Positions 10,458 to 21,384 of a stretch of DNA of 64,000 nt are shown here, piece by piece. A program made the position numbers and the translations under genes. This stretch comes from Dicyema japonicum (Eukaryota; Dicyemida; Rhombozoa; Dicyemidae): NCBI GenBank assembly GCA_011109175.1, contig RDEW01000061.1:126244-190243 (forward strand). The letters are read 5' to 3'. Under the pieces are notes generated by a model, which saw only the letters and a program-made list of their open reading frames with translations, had not been told where the DNA came from and made no database searches. The number at the start of each line of letters is the position of its first letter. The first letter of the stretch is position 1.

Positions 10458-12365
10458 TTGGGGGAACTTAAACCCCATAGCAGTCAGCGTCACCCGGAAG
10501 TGTCAGCCCTATTGAATTTGCAGAAGAACTTAAGGCTTAGATCCGAAAATACTGTCGATCCTCAGACTGTTTGCAAACTGAAACAAGAACGAAGGCAAAT
10601 TGAGAGAAAAATCAAACTCCTAAACAGACTACATCACACTAGTCAGTTGGAAAGCAAGATCAGAGAGGTAGAAAACCTTAAAGACAATGCTGCGACATTC
10701 ATGGCTATACGACTAATACGGAGGAAGAGCCAATCAGTGAAACTTATTTTGCATGACAGAAATGGAAAAACAATAGGAAATGTTGCAGAACAGACAGAGT
10801 TCATAGCATCGCATATTGAACAACTGTTCTTTGTAAAAGGAGAAAAATCAGATTTCACGCCTAAGAACACAACACTTGAACGGATCATTTCACCGGAGGA
10901 GGTTTGCATGGCGATAAGGAAACTTAAATCTGGGCGCTCTCCAGGACCAGATAATATACCATCTGAATTGCTAAAATTTGGCCCTCCAGAACTTGCAGAT
11001 AAACTCTCAAAATTGCTGAATGACATGATAGAAAACAAGGACTTTTCAGAAATTGGAAAGGGGATACTAGTACCAGTTCAAAAAGGTAATAAACCCCCTG
11101 GGCCAGTTGAAAACCTGCGCCCTGTCATCCTTCTAAACACCTTAAGGAAGATCCTTGCCCTAATTACTCTTAATCGGATCCAAGAGCCGGTGGACGGGTA
11201 CTTGGCCCAGAGCCAGAGTGGTTTTAGGACAGGGAGATCAACGGCTGATGTAGTATGGTGCCATAGATGGCAATGTGCTATTCAACAAAGATTCCGGAGC
11301 TCAAAGACTATCCTTGGAATTGATCTGACCAGAGCTTTCGACACTGTCCGTCGGGGAAAACTCATTGAAGTGCTTGAAAGTTTCCTGGATAAGGACTCGG
11401 TTATTCTGATACGGATACTCTTATCAAACACGAGGTTACGAGTGCGTATTGGAAAATGTTTGTCACGGGAAATTATTTCAACAGTGGGCACACCCCAAGG
11501 AGATTCCCTTTCCCCAGTATTGTTTGCTATATACCTTGAATCGGCTCTGCAAGACCTCCGGAAGTATTACAACAATGATATTATGGAGATCGTGTATGCC
11601 GATGATGTTGACTTTATCTCGACTGACAAAGAAGCACTCTTACGTCTCTTGGAGGTTGCATCAGGCTGTTTGGCCAAATGGTGTCTATCACTGAATGTTC
11701 AGAAAACGGATATTGTTGAAATTAAGCGGATGGAACTACGCAATAGTGAATGTTGGAGGAAGACCGTAAAGCTTGGCTCTCTTCTCGGAGACTCCGAAGA
11801 CATTGCAAGAAGAAAATTGTTATCTACGGTTACTATGCAAAAACTTATGAAATGTTGGATAAGAAAATGCTCGGTCGGGCCATCACTCCGACTCAGGTTG
11901 TATGAGGCGTTCGTGAGGCCCATACTAACATACAACTCTGGGACGTGGGGAATTTCGAAAACGGACGAACAAAACCTTGACTCCTTTCACAGAAGGCAAC
12001 TTCGGTCTCTCTTGGGACTAAAGTGGCCAATGCGTGTAGGGAGTGAAAATTTATATAGAAGATGCGGTTCCGGACCTCTGAGCACCATGATCATGAAGGC
12101 TCGCTGGAGATTGTTTGGCCATATTCTCAGATTGGAACAAGACACGCCAGCAAACGTCGTCATGGAAGAATACTTCGATACGTCAGGGGAGAAGTTCAGA
12201 GGTCGTCCAAGAATAACTCTTCCGGAAGTCCTTAATGGTGACCTGAGATCAGTAACCAGACTACTAAAGGACGGTGAAGACCTTAGTAGTCTGCGGCACT
12301 TGGCATCGGACAGGAGGGGATGGGATAGGCTAATTAAGAGGATTGTTCAGACGCGGCACGAATAG
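10458..12365 (+). CDS. Reverse transcriptase ORF of the outer RTE-like LINE
   Basis: A 635-codon open frame. Residues ~1-130 form a basic linker, and SGRSPGPDNIPSELLK opens the RT near residue 155. Motifs follow: NLRPVILLNTLRK, SQSGFRTGRSTAD, GIDLTRAFDTV (catalytic Asp of motif A), GTPQGDSLSPVLFAIYLE, VYADDVDFIS (catalytic Asp pair), then a thumb with KLGSLLGD. The C-terminus has LRLYEAFVRPILTY, RWRLFGHILR and FRGRPRITLPE. The frame starts by overlapping the end of the preceding endonuclease frame (10042-10515) in another phase, so one frameshift near 10490 separates EN and RT. The RT itself has no stop and keeps its catalytic residues. The listed start is just the first Met of the open frame. 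Confidence 0.88.
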   Translation: MGELKPHSSQRHPEVSALLNLQKNLRLRSENTVDPQTVCKLKQERRQIERKIKLLNRLHHTSQLESKIREVENLKDNAATFMAIRLIRRKSQSVKLILHDRNGKTIGNVAEQTEFIASHIEQLFFVKGEKSDFTPKNTTLERIISPEEVCMAIRKLKSGRSPGPDNIPSELLKFGPPELADKLSKLLNDMIENKDFSEIGKGILVPVQKGNKPPGPVENLRPVILLNTLRKILALITLNRIQEPVDGYLAQSQSGFRTGRSTADVVWCHRWQCAIQQRFRSSKTILGIDLTRAFDTVRRGKLIEVLESFLDKDSVILIRILLSNTRLRVRIGKCLSREIISTVGTPQGDSLSPVLFAIYLESALQDLRKYYNNDIMEIVYADDVDFISTDKEALLRLLEVASGCLAKWCLSLNVQKTDIVEIKRMELRNSECWRKTVKLGSLLGDSEDIARRKLLSTVTMQKLMKCWIRKCSVGPSLRLRLYEAFVRPILTYNSGTWGISKTDEQNLDSFHRRQLRSLLGLKWPMRVGSENLYRRCGSGPLSTMIMKARWRLFGHILRLEQDTPANVVMEEYFDTSGEKFRGRPRITLPEVLNGDLRSVTRLLKDGEDLSSLRHLASDRRGWDRLIKRIVQTRHE

Positions 12366-12431
12366 AATTATAGTTTATATGATTCTATGTAGTTGCTTAT
12401 AATAATAATAATAATAATCCAACACATTTTT

Positions 12432-12960
12432 GGTTAGCGTCGATGGTGCATCATCTATGTACGACGCTCAAAGCCGTTAAAAATATGTTGTGATACGGTC
12501 TATGGATCCCTTGGATGGAGTCCAGGGGACGAAACTGTAATAATAATAGATGAAGCATTTAGGTTTTTTTCAAAGTTTTTGTTTAATTTCACCTCATTAA
12601 ATGAAAAATTCCAAAAACAACGATAAAATCAAAATATCTAACCACGTGATCCATACATGTTTTTGAAGGTGACCTCATCTTAGCCCTATGTTTCTCCATT
12701 TATCCCGCACATGTACGTATATGGTGTAGAATCGGATTATCACAGTTGCACAGGCGCATCTTTCTGTTCTTACGAATCTGGTGTTCAAGAAGAGTTGACG
12801 AGAAGCATTACTTTCCTTAAGTCCAGTACTCAGTAATTCTTAAATTCCTTATAAAAGTAGATTCAGTCTTCACGGCCCACGAGGCGCATGCGCAAGAAAT
12901 GGACGGTTCGATGTACTGCTTCAATGTTACGCATAAAGGTTGCTCGGAACAAATGGATTA
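12432..12960. other. Intergenic, nothing recognised
   Basis: No gene seen. A 7-bp inverted repeat (AGCGTCG...CGACGCT, near 12437-12470) could form a small hairpin of unknown meaning. Confidence 0.4.
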
Positions 12961-14333
12961 TTATTATTATTATTATAAGCACTTATCGCTATGTCATAGG
13001 ACTTGACAAAGCATGTGCAACACGAGTTAGCAAATCACTGGTTAGTTTCATCCACTTCCTCCTATTCAAAGCCGCAGCGCGCAAACCAGTCCAGATCCTC
13101 TCCACTTGCAAGATGCCGTCCCATTTCTTTGAGGTCCTCGTCGAGAACGACTGCCAGTGTCGTCCTTGGGCGACCACGGAAACGTGGGGCCTCCAACATG
13201 AAGTAATCCTCCATGGCTACGTTCGCGGGGGCATCTAGGTCCAGTCGCAGAATATGGCCGAAAAGCCTCCATCGTGTATCCAGAATCTCATTAGAAATTT
13301 CTGAGGTATTCGTCCTCTTATAAAGAAGATTAGATGACATCCTCGTATCACTTCTTTCGAACATCATATGCCGTAGTTGGTCTCTATGAAACGCATTAAG
13401 CCTCTTCAGTTCATTTCTTGAGCAGGTCCAGGTACCAGCGTTATATATTAGTATGGGTTTCACTAGCGAGTTGTATAATCGAGTTTTTGTTATAATGTCA
13501 AGGCACTTTTTGTGGAGCCAGATGTTCTTTAATCTGGAGAGGGCAGTTTGTGCTAGGGTTTTCCCTCTTCGTAATTTCTTCATGGTCTCCTAGGAGGGAG
13601 CCAAGCTTTTTGCATTTGCGCCAGTACTCCTCCGTCCTTGTTTCATCCCTCTTGAGTTCAGTTACGTCAGTCTTGTCCGGATTTACTGTTAGGAACCATT
13701 CGGCTAGTCTTCCAGACACTTCTTCCATCAAGCAGGTGAGCGGTATTTTGTCATTTGAAATAAAGTCTACGTCGTCAGCATACGCAATAATGTTTGTCTT
13801 TTCACCCATTATCAGTTTTGATTCCCGTAAAGCAGCTTCAAGGTATATGACAAAAAGTATAGGTGATAATGGGTCTCCCTGTGGAGTGCCAACAGTCGTC
13901 TCAAATCGGCGAGACAAGGCTCCCCCGACTCTTACAGTGAGCCAAGTATCAGCTAGGAAGGTGGTGGCCATTCTGACAGTGGAAGCGTCTAGGAAACTTT
14001 CCAAAACCAGTATTAGCCTCAGTCTGTCGACAGAGTCAAGGCCTCGAAATGTCGATACCGAGGATGGTTGTAGACATTTTGAACTTTTGAACGGCCGCAG
14101 ATCTCCACTTGGTGGGACCACAAAACATCGGAAGTAGATCTTCCTTTTCGGAATCCGCTGTGGTATGGCGACAGAAAAGTATCTAGGCGTCCTTCTATCC
14201 TTTGTAATGTTATGCTCGCCAGAATTTTCCGAAGTGAATTCATTAATATGACCGGACGGAGGTTCTCAACCTTAGATCTTGGTTTATTCGCCTTCTGTAC
14301 AGGTATCAGATACCCTCTCCGAGGGTTTTTCAT
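12961..14333 (-). pseudogene. RTE-like LINE, 5'-truncated copy
   Basis: Read on the minus strand: KVENLRPVILMNSLRK, YHSGFRKGRSTSD, motif A region, GTPQGDPLSPILFVIYLEAALR, IIAYADDVDFISND (motif C), EWFLTVNPDKTDVTELK, KLGSLLGDHEEI. The C-terminus follows with YNAGTWTCSRNELKRL, RWRLFGHILRLD and FRGRPRTTL, then a (TAA)n tail at 12961-12978. It is split into three frames with breaks near 14020 and 13560. The fragment at 41100-42122 is a near-identical relative, so this branch moved relatively recently. Confidence 0.9.
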
Positions 14334-14463
14334 ATTTTAATTTTGAAATAATATTAAATAAATAATTTATATTATTTAAGAGATGATAAAAAATAAATAA
14401 TTTATAAATTCAAATTTAGAATCAGCTATCTTCGTTGTTGTTAGGAGATACTACCTCACTTCA

Positions 14464-15715
14464 ATGAAACTCTTTGAAATAAAAAATAGATTAGTCTCTC
14501 ATGTCGACAATAACTATAATGTATTACTAAGCCTCTTGATTTAGCACTCTATATAAGAGCTATATCACGGCTTTAGGTTCTTCACCCTCAGAAAGTGTTG
14601 GACCTACTCACCAGACTTAAGAAGGCGGAGACAACTAAATCCGAACTAGAGGTAATTACAAACCCTTGCTGGGAGCACATTACAGAATAACTGTGCATGC
14701 AGCACAGTCTATTATAGCGCTAATTTTTGCTTAAAACAATATCGCGTAACGCTGTCGTATTATTGATTATTTGCGTAATTATTATAATTTTATTGTTATT
14801 ATCATTAATATTAGTTAATACCGTTTACTAATCTTTATATAGGAAACCCGCCTTGGATTTGTCGTTAACAGCATTAGGAAAAACAGCAATGACTCTAACA
14901 TAGTCAGCATATCCAAATCATTAATAAAACAATGGAAGGATCAATTTTTGCCAAATGGAAAAAACGAATCAGAGACAACTAAGCTCAAAAATAAAGACAA
15001 CGATCAAAATTCTTCAAAATCTGTCAAATTGCCATCCAAAAGAGGTAATTTACTTAATCGAAATGTAGTTAACGATTCTGATTTAAACCACAAGGAACCA
15101 GCAGCTAAACGGAGAATCCAAACGACAGCTGAATTGGTTTCTTCTCTAAATTTTGGAACCCCTAAACTCCCCAATTCCGAGATTCTTGATTCTGAAACAA
15201 AGTCGATAGTCCCTGATATTCTTAAACCGAAGTCGAGGAAGTATAAAAATTCAGGTGAACCAATAGCATCTAACAAAAAATTTAACCCAGAATCAAAAAA
15301 TAAACCAATTCAAGTTAAAGTAAGGCCAAATTTGATTGAAACTCCCGAAAAGAAACCAATTTTGGTGAAAATAAAACTTCCTGATTTGCAACAAACTGAA
15401 AAGTTGCCAAAAGAAGAGAAAAATATAGAAAATGTCAGTTGTTATGAAGAACCTGAATCTTCGAAATTGTCTCCAAGATCTGCATTCCGAAAGAGTATCA
15501 TTGATAGTCTACCTAAATACGACAGAAATAACTTGCCACCATTATTGTGGATGAGTGAAGGAGGACGAAAGAATAAGAATGGGAGCTATGACGCGGAAGG
15601 GAAGTTAAGGAAATGGACAGAGTGTTACAGAGTTCCTTCATTGGATGGTGATGTGTGTGTTATTTTGCCGTATTGCAATATGCCTAAGATTCATAAGATT
15701 AAATTTACCCGCTGA
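14464..15715 (+). CDS. MED26: Mediator complex subunit 26
   Basis: Three exons: 14464-14520, 14577-14651 and 14843-15715 (phase-0 introns of 56 and 191 nt, GT..AG), giving 334 residues. The N-terminus joins MKLFEIKNRLVSHVDNNYN to KVLDLLTRLKK and ETRLGFVVNSIRKNSND, then SLIKQWKDQF. This is the TFIIS-N/LW helical domain of Mediator subunit 26, which docks elongation factors. The middle is Lys/Ser/Pro-rich and disordered. The C-terminus has NLPPLLWMS, NGSYDAEGKLRKWTECY and DGDVCVILPYC, the conserved MED26 C-terminal domain that anchors to Mediator. Conserved ends with a divergent middle are typical of MED26. AATAAA near 15740 is a plausible poly(A) signal. The 191-nt intron is unusually long for this genome. 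Confidence 0.88.
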
Positions 15716-16479
15716 GACTTTTATATTGCTTGTGGATAATAAATTATTTGTATTTATTCAAATTTCCAATATTTAAAGATAGGGGTAAATAATAAATTAA
15801 ATGAATCAAGCTCCCAACTCGCCACCTCCATTTTCTGGTTTGAAGTCAGACTTTTTCAGATCATCAGTCTTCGCTTTCTCTGTCAGATAAGGTCATACGT
15901 ATATGTCAAAGAATCCTTTCTTAGATGCCGTTAAGTAATTCTTCCTGACGATATCTTGTGGCATTCTTGAGTTTGTTCTTAAAGTGTGATAGATAATAAA
16001 AGAAAATTTAAAAAGAATTTTTCCTATCCATTCGTTATTCTTGACAGTAACATCTCAAGATCGCCTAAAACAGGCAGTAATAGAAAAATGTCACAAGTCC
16101 GACCTTTTTGTGAGCTTTCGCTTCTTTACGATTGTCAAGTAAAGATTATCCCCTGAGATGGAATTGTCTCGAAATGCTTCAAAACTGAATAAGTTATCTA
16201 TTGAAGGAACATCCAGCAGTTATTAAAAAGGACTCTCGAAAACATGCTAATTGAACACAAACACGGGATGAAGGTTTCTGATGAAGAGTACAAATCTGCT
16301 ACTCTCAACTTGTGGAACTGACATCCATTGAACTCTAACAAAGATATTTCGACTAACTCTGACATGGAAATGGAATAAGAGTGAGTAGGTAGCACAAACT
16401 TCTTCTAAGAGAAGGATAATCATCGATCTGGAATAAAATCCACTTAATTAGATAATTTAATCGTTTTACTTTGCAAATA
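15716..16479. other. Intergenic, nothing recognised
   Basis: Holds the MED26 3' end with AATAAA, then AT-rich anonymous sequence up to the TA target of the pogo-like element. Confidence 0.4.
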
Positions 16480-18067
16480 CAGTAAAGTCTATCGAATCCG
16501 CCAATTTCGGGGATCGGCAAAATCTGGCGGATTCGAGAGACTTATTGCTTTTTTCATCATTAATAATGTAAATAAAAAAATTATTTATAAGCAAAAAATC
16601 AGTAAGTTTTGACTTGTTTTTTTAGAATTCGATCATTTAAATCCATGCTTTTCAATAGACTCAAGATTCTCGACATTAAAGAATTTTGATTATAGAATTC
16701 TTTTTAATTTATTTAAGGCTAGAAAAGCCTCGCTAATAGTTACACTTTCTGTCTTTCTTCAAGGTTCTACTATCAATTTCTTGTTCTAGTTTTTCCGAAT
16801 CATTCAAATCAAGTTCTTCATTTTCATTGTAGTCAATTTCGATGTAAAGTCTCTTTTCTAAAGGATTACTTATGTTCATTTTGTTCAGAATATATTCGTA
16901 ATTTTTAATAACAGGGTTTTCATAATTTATGTTTTCAATGTTTTAAATCCATTTTGCGTGAGTGAAGTATTTGAATATTAAAAATTCTCTATCTTGTTCC
17001 AAGCATAATTGTGAATAATATTGCATCTTTTAAAATAATTTTTTGTATGCAAAATAGGGATTTATCCTGATCCAGTGGTTGCAAAAACGACGTTGTATTC
17101 GCTGGTAGAAATATTATTTCAATTTGGTTCAATTAAAACCTAATGTAAATGTTATGAAATTCACCTTATGTGAAGGACATTTATCTACAACAAGCAAATT
17201 TTTCTAGGATTTTTAAACATCCAAATTAGTAAGGGTGTTCATTTATCTCTACCGTCCACATTTGTACATAACATGACTGAAACTCTGTTTTTCAATAATT
17301 TTATAACCTGATTTAAGGTTTTTACAAACACTTTTGGACGGTATCATTTTGTAAAATAAACCAGTTTTGCATTATAAACATTTTGAGCTCCGTAGAGATT
17401 GATTTTATTTTTGATTAAATCAATAAAATCTGATACCACATTAGGATCAAAGTTTAAAGTTGCAGATTCTCCATGCATATTTCGTAACTTCAAACCATTC
17501 CTTTTTTTTAATTTAACAAGCCATTCCTTGCTTCTTTTGAAATCAATGATCCCTCGTTTCGATGCAAATGTTTTGGCTTTCTCAGTAATAATTTCATCGT
17601 TCAAAATGGCTCCTTTAACATCCATTGAATTAACCCCAGAAATCGTATCATAATCGATTTCACTAAACTTTAAATATTCTTTGCGAGAAATGTCAGATCG
17701 TAAGTTATTCAACATATTTTATCCTTTTTTTTACTTTGAAGATCATCAATAGATCTACGAGAAATAGGTGCATTATATTTTTTGGAAAAAATTCTGAAAT
17801 TTTTATCAAGGTAATTATTCAATATTCGATTTAATACACTTTAAAATGGCAATTTTTTGTTTGTTTTTTAATCGTGTACAGTTACGTTTCATAAAAACAA
17901 CAATAGACAATGACAACGTGTCAATAAGTTATTTAAAAATTATTTAAAATTAAGAGATATGGCGGATTCATTAAAAAATCTGGCGGATTCGAGAAATTTT
18001 GTTAGAAAAAATGGCGGATTAGAGAATTTATTAGTTTATTATTGGCGAATTCAAAAAGACTTTACTG
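16480..18067 (-). mobile_element. pogo/Tigger-type DNA transposon
   Basis: The ends read CAGTAAAGTCT...GAATCCGCCAAT on the left and, inverted, CAGTAAAGTCT...GAATTCGCCAAT on the right. Each is flanked by TA (16478-16479, 18068-18069), the Tc1/mariner target. Subterminal GAATCCGCCA repeats recur in both arms, probably transposase binding sites. The 1588-bp body encodes a decayed pogo transposase on the minus strand. Confidence 0.9.
17065..17880 (-). pseudogene. pogo/Tigger transposase, decayed
   Basis: The best-preserved part, 17715-17344, is the CENP-B/Tc5-type helix-turn-helix: KGAILNDEIITEKAKTFASK, IDFKRSKEWLVKLKKRNG, then MHGESATLNF and YGAQNVYNA. The next residues should be the DETG of the first catalytic Asp but read KLVYFTK, so the active site is lost. 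Further down, near 17110-17065, LPANTTSFLQPLDQ matches the family's flPpNtTsllQPlDqG block. An N-terminal HTH remnant is upstream to about 17880. Confidence 0.88.
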
Positions 18068-18069
18068 TA

Positions 18070-19479
18070 ATTTAATTTACATTGATAGTAATTTTGTAGT
18101 GAGTTGAAATGTTGACATTCTTTTTAATCTCGTTGTGGTGTTCATGGATAAAAGCTCAACCTCAAGTAGCTGTTGAAATTCGTTCTTGAACTAGAGCCAA
18201 GGCCCATGCCATCAATGTAAGCTATTTCCATAACGTTATCATTTAGAATTGGTACGTCACCAACACCGACGCATACTTCTCTTGCAACCGACATGTCTAG
18301 GGAATCGGATTCTGCAAGAACAGGAGATCCGATGAGCGCTGCTGACTATTTGAGCTAGGGAATAGCCACGCAGTAAGGACGGCCACTGTATGACCTTAGG
18401 CTGACTGTTCATTTTATTTTAAAAGAATTTTATATTGGTTTTAGAACTTTCCAAAACCGTGAAAAACTAATTTCATATATGAGACGAATAATAATAAAGA
18501 TTAAGACTCTCTATGAGGTTGCCCACTGTTGCCACAATTTATCAAGACAGGTGTTTCCAATTCACAAGAGAAGAATCCATGTCATAGTGAACCTTTGAAT
18601 ACTTCAATCAGTTTTCCATCACAAGTTATGGTGGAATCTATTCCAAGAATTGTTGTTGCACTTATAAATCTCTGAATAACACAATGCCATCCATGGCATC
18701 ACACTATATCAGTCGTGGACCTCTCGGTTCTAAAATCACTCTGACTTTGAAGCAGATATTTATTTACTGAATCTTGGATTTGATTCATAACATTCAAGGA
18801 ATGACGTAAAAATTCAATTGGTCCGACATGTTTATTTCCCTTCTAACATGTTTATTTTCCTAAATATTCAATTGGTCCGAATTATCATTCCATTCAGCAG
18901 TAATGCTAGTTTTTCTTAAAGTCCTACTGGACCACGTTTAAATAACTTTAAACTAATACTATCGAGTCTCTGAAACAGCAAATCTTTAAATTTCCTTATT
19001 GCCCTGAAGATCTCAGTCATATGTTAATATGTCGGAGATCTGACTTTTCTTCCATCACAGTAAACAGAGGTTCAAAGTGAGAAGTTACAAACTCTACTTG
19101 TTTGGCAAGTCGAATAATCATAAACATCTTAGAGTTGTTCTTTTGATCTCTGTTATTATAGGATCAAGTTTGTTATCGATGCGTTGATTACTTAAGAATT
19201 GAATTTTCCTTTTGATTAACTCTCATTAGTTTTTCAACTTATAAATAAATTGTGCAGAAATTTTTTTAGATAAAACACTTTTGTTATTTTCCATAGTGTT
19301 ACTGAGGAGCGCAAGAACTGGATGTTATCCTCCTTTTCTGATGGTTCTGGATAGACTTGTATGACACTGGGAAGTCCTCTGGGAACATGAATACATTATG
19401 AACTTCTTTTTTTGATGAACCGAAATTAATAAATTTAATTTATTTTATTTATTATAAGGAAAAAGGAAAAAGAATAGTT
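18070..19479. other. Intergenic, nothing recognised
   Basis: No identifiable gene. TTCAATTGGTCCGA occurs twice near 18810 and 18870. A GGAATAGCCACGCAGT motif near 18360 recurs near 28945, so a small dispersed repeat may sit here. Confidence 0.4.
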
Positions 19480-20126
19480 AATTTTAATTCAGCTGTTGGG
19501 AGATGCACAAGCTATTCCCACGGACAACAGCCAACGAGAGCCTCTCCTTGAGCCATCTCGTCTCACGAAGATCCACCAGTTTTGTCAGTTAGTAGTTTTC
19601 CAAATGGTTCAGGAACTTCAGCGTTTTAGGGCCAAAGTTCCCCGAAGTTTCAATCGCGACAGGTGCGAAAATGTACCTGTCGCTGATATCCGAATATTTA
19701 GCATTTTACTTTCCTCTGCTTGAGAAGAAGTCTGCCCGGTGAATATTTTTTTGCTTGGGGCGAAAGAGCAGACACAGGTCACATCCCATACAAGGTTTCG
19801 CCCTCGCTCAAAAGGAAAGGAGGTCATGCCGTCAGGCGTCTTCCGTTGTCAAATAGACCAGTCGTTCGATCCGGCAACGGAATCCAGCCGATTCTACTGC
19901 CCTCTTAATGATGCCGTTATTGCCGAATGTTCGAGAAGATCTGCCAATTCCGCTCCGGCATGAGAGGAGGTGGAGACCCAGTTCGTCCGATAGACAGCCA
20001 CATTTGCACTTCGATTTGGTGCAAACAGGCAATCCGAGGTGTAGACATACAGCTGTACGAAGTGAGTCATCATCCAACAATCCACCAACTTCTTGACATG
20101 GGTAAACCCCAAGCCAATTAAATAAA
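19480..20126 (-). pseudogene. xLDDG-family LINE, C-terminal endonuclease-like region
   Basis: On the minus strand: FNWLGVYPC, GGLLDDDSLRTAVCLHLGL, CKCGCLSDELGLHLLSCRSG, AVESAGFRCRIE, then a decayed DDLLSFPFERGRNLVWDVTC and later KERLSLAVVRGNSL. It is the same domain order as the copies at 44425-45040, 46690-47170 and 52650-53220. Low-coordinate sequence near 19440-19470 is an A/T-rich tail in minus orientation. The 5' side is abruptly replaced by the TIR element at 20127, which inserted here. Confidence 0.82.
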
Positions 20127-21282
20127 TGTCGTATGTCATAAGAACCCGGGGCGTTGATACTGTCCGGGTTTGAAGAGACAAATTTATCACTTGAAAACAT
20201 TAAACATTAACAACCAAGTTTGTCTCAAGAGAAACAAAATAGAGATAAGTTAAATCCCCAAGGAAAATAGAAAAGTAAAATCCCGGAGTAAAGTAGAGAT
20301 GTTAAATCCCCAAGGAAAAGAACCGAGATATAAGGTTACTTTGTAGCAAATCCGAAAATATTTAGGTAATGCCATATTATTGAGATATTTATATCTTATA
20401 ACATTAAACTGATAAGGTTGAATTAAGTAATTCAAATTAAGAATAAAATTTAAAATATAAAAGAAAGGATTAAAATATGTGATAAAAATTACAAATAACT
20501 CAAATATCGATGATTCAAAGGTTTTTGATGAAGATATAACTCTTTTCTTGCTTAATCGCTTTATTGACTCAAAATAAAATTTTTAAATTTTTAAAAAGAA
20601 ATTAAAAATATTAAAAAAAATATTATATAACATTCAAATAACAATTTTCACGCTAATCGCTTTATTGACTAAAAAAATTTTTTGTTTTTTGATTGAACAA
20701 GGGACCGATCCTTCGACCTCTTCTATTTTCGACCCTTTTCTTGTTTAATCGCTTTATTGACTCAAAATAAAATTTTTTGTTTTTTGAGTGAACAAGGGAC
20801 CGATCCTTCGACCTCTTCTATTTTCGACCCTTTTCTCGTTTAATCGCTTTATTGACTCAAAATAAAATTTTTTGTTTTTTGAGTGAACAAGGACCGATCC
20901 TTCGACCTCTTCTATTTTCGACCCTTTTCTCGTTTAATCGCTTTATTGACTCAAAATAAAATTTTTTGTTTTTTGAGTGAACAAGGGACCGATCCTTCGA
21001 CCTCTTCTATTTTCGACCCTTTTCTCGTTTAATCGCTTTATTGACTCAAAATAAAATTTTTTGTTTTTTGAGTGAACAAGGGACCGATCCTTCGACCTCT
21101 TCTATTTTCGACCCTTTTCTTGCTTAATCGCTTTATTGACTCAAAATAAAATTTTTTGTTTTTTGAGGGAACAAGGGACAGATTTTTCGAAGCAAAACTT
21201 AGTGATTGTTAATGTTTTCAAGTGATAAATTTGTCTTATCAACCCGGACAGTATCAACAGCCCGACGCTATCACATACGACA
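20127..21282. mobile_element. TIR element starting TGTCGTATG, 5-bp TSD, with internal minisatellite
   Basis: The left end TGTCGTATGTCATAAG and the inverted right end TGTCGTATGTGATAG match over about 95 bp (shared GTTGATACTGTCCGGGTT and AATTTATCACTTGAAAACAT). Flanking ATAAA at 20122-20126 and 21283-21287 is a 5-bp TSD. I see no transposase ORF inside, so it is non-autonomous. The TGTNR-type terminus is reminiscent of Ginger-type elements, but that is only a suggestion. A partial copy is at 1215-1434. Confidence 0.85.
20690..21180. repeat. 95-bp minisatellite inside the TIR element
   Basis: About five tandem units of 94-95 bp. The AATCGCTTTATTGACTC marker recurs at 20747, 20842, 20936, 21031 and 21126. 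Each unit also holds ACCGATCCTTCGACCTCTTC. More diverged half-units precede it near 20555 and 20654. Confidence 0.93.
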
Positions 21283-21384
21283 ATAAATTATAAAAAAACC
21301 TAAACCAAGAAATGATTTAGTTAATTTAATAATTTAAAATTAAATTAATAAAATATTCATAGTAATAAAAAAGCTATATTACGG

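Larger units (their letters stand above)
8031..12415 (+). mobile_element. Full-length RTE-like LINE, interrupted by a second LINE insertion
   Basis: The outer element is bounded by AATCCAACACATTTTT at 8015-8030 and 12416-12431; allowing T-tract slippage the repeat extends through GGTT to about 20 bp. Inside are an AP-type endonuclease (8100-8685, resuming at 10014), a reverse transcriptase (10458-12365) and a (TAA)n tail (12395-12415). Removing the nested insertion 8686-9999 plus one 14-bp TSD copy leaves about 3.05 kb, a normal RTE length. The 5' UTR is under 80 bp, also RTE-like. The coding region has frame breaks in the endonuclease and near 10490. Confidence 0.9.

Noticed and set aside
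12437-12470. Hairpin AGCGTCG...CGACGCT as a terminator or regulatory RNA
   Set aside because: A 7-bp stem with no T-run or conserved neighbour is expected by chance in 64 kb.
13550-14137. 195-codon ORF on the plus strand
   Set aside because: Antisense shadow of the RTE-like reverse transcriptase on the minus strand.
20690-21180. Possible spliced-leader RNA repeat (AATTTTTTG resembles an Sm site)
   Set aside because: The 95-bp units lie inside a TIR transposon, show no donor site followed by paired stems, and the T-rich run is low complexity.
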